Source: Pseudobacteriovorax antillogorgiicola
GTDB lineage: Bacteria; Bdellovibrionota_B; Oligoflexia; Oligoflexales; RGVZ01
Assembly: GCA_945865565.1 (NCBI GenBank)
Contig: CAMBEK010000001.1
Location: forward strand, 289,795 to 353,794
Length of the DNA: 64,000 bases
Reading direction: 5' to 3'
Notes under the pieces: generated by a model
Database searches by the model: none
The model's input: the letters and a program-made list of their open reading frames with translations, nothing else
What the model was told of the DNA's origin: nothing
Part shown: in pieces, positions 62,384-64,000 of the stretch
Layout of the letters: each line of letters opens with the position of its first letter
Position numbering within the stretch: the first letter of the stretch is position 1
Position numbers and translations under genes: made by a program

Positions 62384-62986
62384 GTGTCAAAAGAAACCAA
62401 AGAGCCAAGAAAAGTAGATGAACGGGACAACGATGGTCTTCAGGATCGGGTTGTTCACATTGCTCGCGTTGCGAAGGTCGTGAAGGGCGGTCGCCGCTTC
62501 AGCTTCAGTGCGCTGGTGGTGGTGGGCGATGGCCGCGAGAAGGTCGGTTTCGGACTGGGTAAAGCCAGCGAAGTGCCGGACGCGATTCGCAAGGCGTCGG
62601 AACAGGCAAAAAAGAACATGACCAAAATCCCGATGGTCGACGGAACGATTCCGTTTGATGTAACGGGTAAGTTCGGTTCCGCTCGCGTTATCATGTTCCC
62701 AGCCAAAAAAGGTAAAGGGATCATTGCCGGTGGTGCAGTTCGGATTCTGGTTGAACTTGGTGGTGTTCAAGACATCATCTGCAAAGTTCACGGAACAAAA
62801 AACCACCAAAACGTGGTTCGCGCGGCAATGGACGGCCTGAAACAACTGATGCTTCCGGAGCAGTACGCCGCCTACCGCGGCAAGGTTGCGGAAGAAACCA
62901 GGCAGATTCGCCAAAGCAAGTCTGAAATCCGTCGCTCAACCAAGGTTGCTGCCAGCAAATCTGGTACGGCCAAGGCGAAGAAGTAA
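62384..62986 (+). CDS. rpsE: 30S ribosomal protein S5
   Basis: S5 helps keep translation accurate and opens mRNA structure at the entry site. The 200-residue protein has VAKVVKGGRRFSFSALVVVGD, GFGLGKASEVPDAIRKA and the C-terminal block RSKSEIRRST within a long basic tail of about 40 residues. The start is GTG. The tail is longer than in E. coli S5. Confidence 0.97.
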   Translation: MSKETKEPRKVDERDNDGLQDRVVHIARVAKVVKGGRRFSFSALVVVGDGREKVGFGLGKASEVPDAIRKASEQAKKNMTKIPMVDGTIPFDVTGKFGSARVIMFPAKKGKGIIAGGAVRILVELGGVQDIICKVHGTKNHQNVVRAAMDGLKQLMLPEQYAAYRGKVAEETRQIRQSKSEIRRSTKVAASKSGTAKAKK

Positions 62987-63007
62987 GGTCTGAAAGGGAA
63001 CTGGGAA

Positions 63008-63190
63008 ATGTCAGAGATCGTCGTTAAGCAACATCGCAGCCTGATTGGTCAGTCGGAAGCCAACAGGAAAGTTGTCAAAGCCCTTGGTTTAGGCCGTATC
63101 GGTCGTACCAAGATTCACAAGGACAATAACTGCATCCGTGGAATGATCAACAAGGTGAAGCACCTTGTTACGTATGAGCTGAAGGGTTGA
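63008..63190 (+). CDS. rpmD: 50S ribosomal protein L30
   Basis: L30 is a small two-helix, three-strand protein. The 60-residue product has VKQHRSLIGQSEANRKVVKALGLGRIGRT and INKVKHLVTYEL (cores SLIG and HLVTYE). SD AAAGGGAAC. Its stop is 2 bp before the rplO start. Confidence 0.96.
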   Translation: MSEIVVKQHRSLIGQSEANRKVVKALGLGRIGRTKIHKDNNCIRGMINKVKHLVTYELKG

Positions 63191-63192
63191 AC

Positions 63193-63666
63193 ATGCCAAC
63201 CAAAAAACCTGAAACAGCAGTGATGAAAACTCTTGGAAACGTGGCTCCAGCGAAGGGCTCCAACACCAAGATCAAGCGTATCGGACGCGGTATTGGTAGC
63301 GGTTTGGGCAAAACGTCTGCCCATGGCGGTAAAGGCCAGACGGCTCGCGCCGGTGGTGGCATCCGGGCCGGTTTTGAAGGTGGCCAAATGCCTCTTTATC
63401 GCCGTCTTCCAAAGCGTGGATTCACCAATTTGTTCGCTAGACGTTTTAATGCGATCAATGTTTCTGACTTGAATCGTTTTGAATCCGGCGCACGTGTTGA
63501 TCGTGAGGCTCTTGCCAAGGCTGGACTCGTCAGATTTGATGATCTCCCGATGAAGCTGCTGGGTAATGGCAAGCTGGAGAAGAAGCTGACGGTTTTGGTC
63601 AATAAGGCGAGTGCATCGGCCAAGCAGGCCGTTGAAAAATTGGGCGGTAAAGTCGAGGAGATCTAA
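63193..63666 (+). CDS. rplO: 50S ribosomal protein L15
   Basis: L15 joins late in 50S assembly and contacts 23S rRNA widely. The 157-residue protein has RIGRGIGSGLGKTSAHGGKGQTAR near residue 30, GGQMPLYRRLPKRGF and LGNGKLEKKLTV. The ATG follows GAAGGG at 6 bp; the TTG two codons before it overlaps the rpmD stop and is less likely. Confidence 0.97.
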   Translation: MPTKKPETAVMKTLGNVAPAKGSNTKIKRIGRGIGSGLGKTSAHGGKGQTARAGGGIRAGFEGGQMPLYRRLPKRGFTNLFARRFNAINVSDLNRFESGARVDREALAKAGLVRFDDLPMKLLGNGKLEKKLTVLVNKASASAKQAVEKLGGKVEEI

Positions 63667-63668
63667 GA

Positions 63669-64000
63669 GTGGCCCAGGCGATTTCGAAGCTACCGGAAGG
63701 CACGCTGAACCACCTGCAGAAGAAAATCCTGTACACACTGGGATTTCTTGCGATCTACCGAATTGGGGTGCATGTCCCGATTCCCGGCGTAGATACTGAG
63801 GCTCTTAGTGAGTTTTTCAAGACACAAGGCGCGAACCTGTTCGGCATGTTCAACATGTTTTCAGGTGGGGCCCTCGAGAGGTTCTCGGTCTTCGCCCTTG
63901 GGGTGATGCCTTACATTTCGGCGTCTATTATTGCGCAGTTGCTGACTGTGGTTGTTCCGCACCTTGAGGCCCTATCCAAAGAGGGTGAAGCCGGGCGCCG
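63669..64000 (+). CDS. secY: protein translocase subunit SecY, N-terminal part (cut by window edge)
   Basis: SecY is the channel of the Sec export system. The first 110 residues are visible: IYRIGVHVPIPGVD after the first helix, LFGMFNMFSGGALERFSVFALGVMPYISASI (core SGGALxRFSVFALGVMPYISA), and QLLTVVVPHLEALSKEGE. The GTG start lies 2 bp after the rplO stop. The gene runs past the right edge, as expected at the end of a spc operon. Confidence 0.95.
   Translation, partial: MAQAISKLPEGTLNHLQKKILYTLGFLAIYRIGVHVPIPGVDTEALSEFFKTQGANLFGMFNMFSGGALERFSVFALGVMPYISASIIAQLLTVVVPHLEALSKEGEAGR

Overview
The window is a single stretch of ordinary-looking bacterial chromosome from a Gram-negative organism with moderately high GC content. 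It is densely packed, with about 66 protein genes and one tRNA. Envelope lipoproteins, a Fis-type regulator, two cytochromes c with periplasmic-type signals, cardiolipin synthase, an ornithine-lipid gene pair, a futalosine-type menaquinone enzyme and a zinc-form S14 fit a deltaproteobacterial lineage such as Bdellovibrionota/Oligoflexia. No marker in the window settles the taxonomy, so this is inference. GTG and TTG starts are common, and many start choices below rest on a visible Shine-Dalgarno (SD) sequence.

Layout. 1-2.7 kb: end of pth, rpsF, rplI and dnaB, with no rpsR. 2.7-11.2 kb: a Fis-like gene, grpE behind a sigma32-like promoter, lon with a folded leader, then a close-packed series of a small membrane protein, def, rpe, hutH, a secreted protein and a rhomboid protease. 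11.2-16.3 kb: mostly hypothetical proteins, a TPR lipoprotein and a small lipoprotein. 15.4-19.7 kb: ubiA-like and ubiX-like genes facing ilvA. Between them sits a 1,472-bp insert holding one membrane-protein gene, bracketed by a 50-bp direct repeat that copies the 3' end of ubiX. 19.8-22.3 kb: two orphan regulators. 22.3-36 kb: an IscA-like protein, a queuosine-precursor transporter, a multiheme cytochrome, a membrane glycosyltransferase-like protein, meaB with methylmalonyl-CoA mutase, cardiolipin synthase, a cytochrome c-FTR1 fusion, tRNA-Arg(CCG), a hidden DUF2256 gene and a dihaem peroxidase. 35-41 kb: a leftward operon running mqnC, phosphodiesterase, M28 peptidase, methyltransferase. 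41-54 kb: housekeeping genes (rplS, rnhB, yraN, trxA, yacG, map) mixed with regulators and an olsB/olsA pair. 54.5-64 kb: the S10-spc ribosomal protein operon up to the start of secY, with rplX (L24) missing from its usual place.

How the genes fit together. The ubiA-like, ubiX-like and mqnC products are all expected in menaquinone synthesis by the futalosine route, supplying quinone to a respiratory chain that the cytochromes and dihaem peroxidase would use. grpE and lon form a protein quality-control block with heat-shock signals. olsB, the PlsC-type acyltransferase and cls shape membrane lipids. MeaB protects methylmalonyl-CoA mutase.

The points most worth a second look are the repeat-bracketed insert, the missing rplX and rpsR, two pseudo-receiver proteins with Glu in place of the phospho-Asp, a degenerate NtrC-like regulator, an IscA-like protein without its C-terminal CGC, and an intrinsic terminator lying inside the convergent yraN gene. 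I found no CRISPR array, prophage, transposase or integrase.
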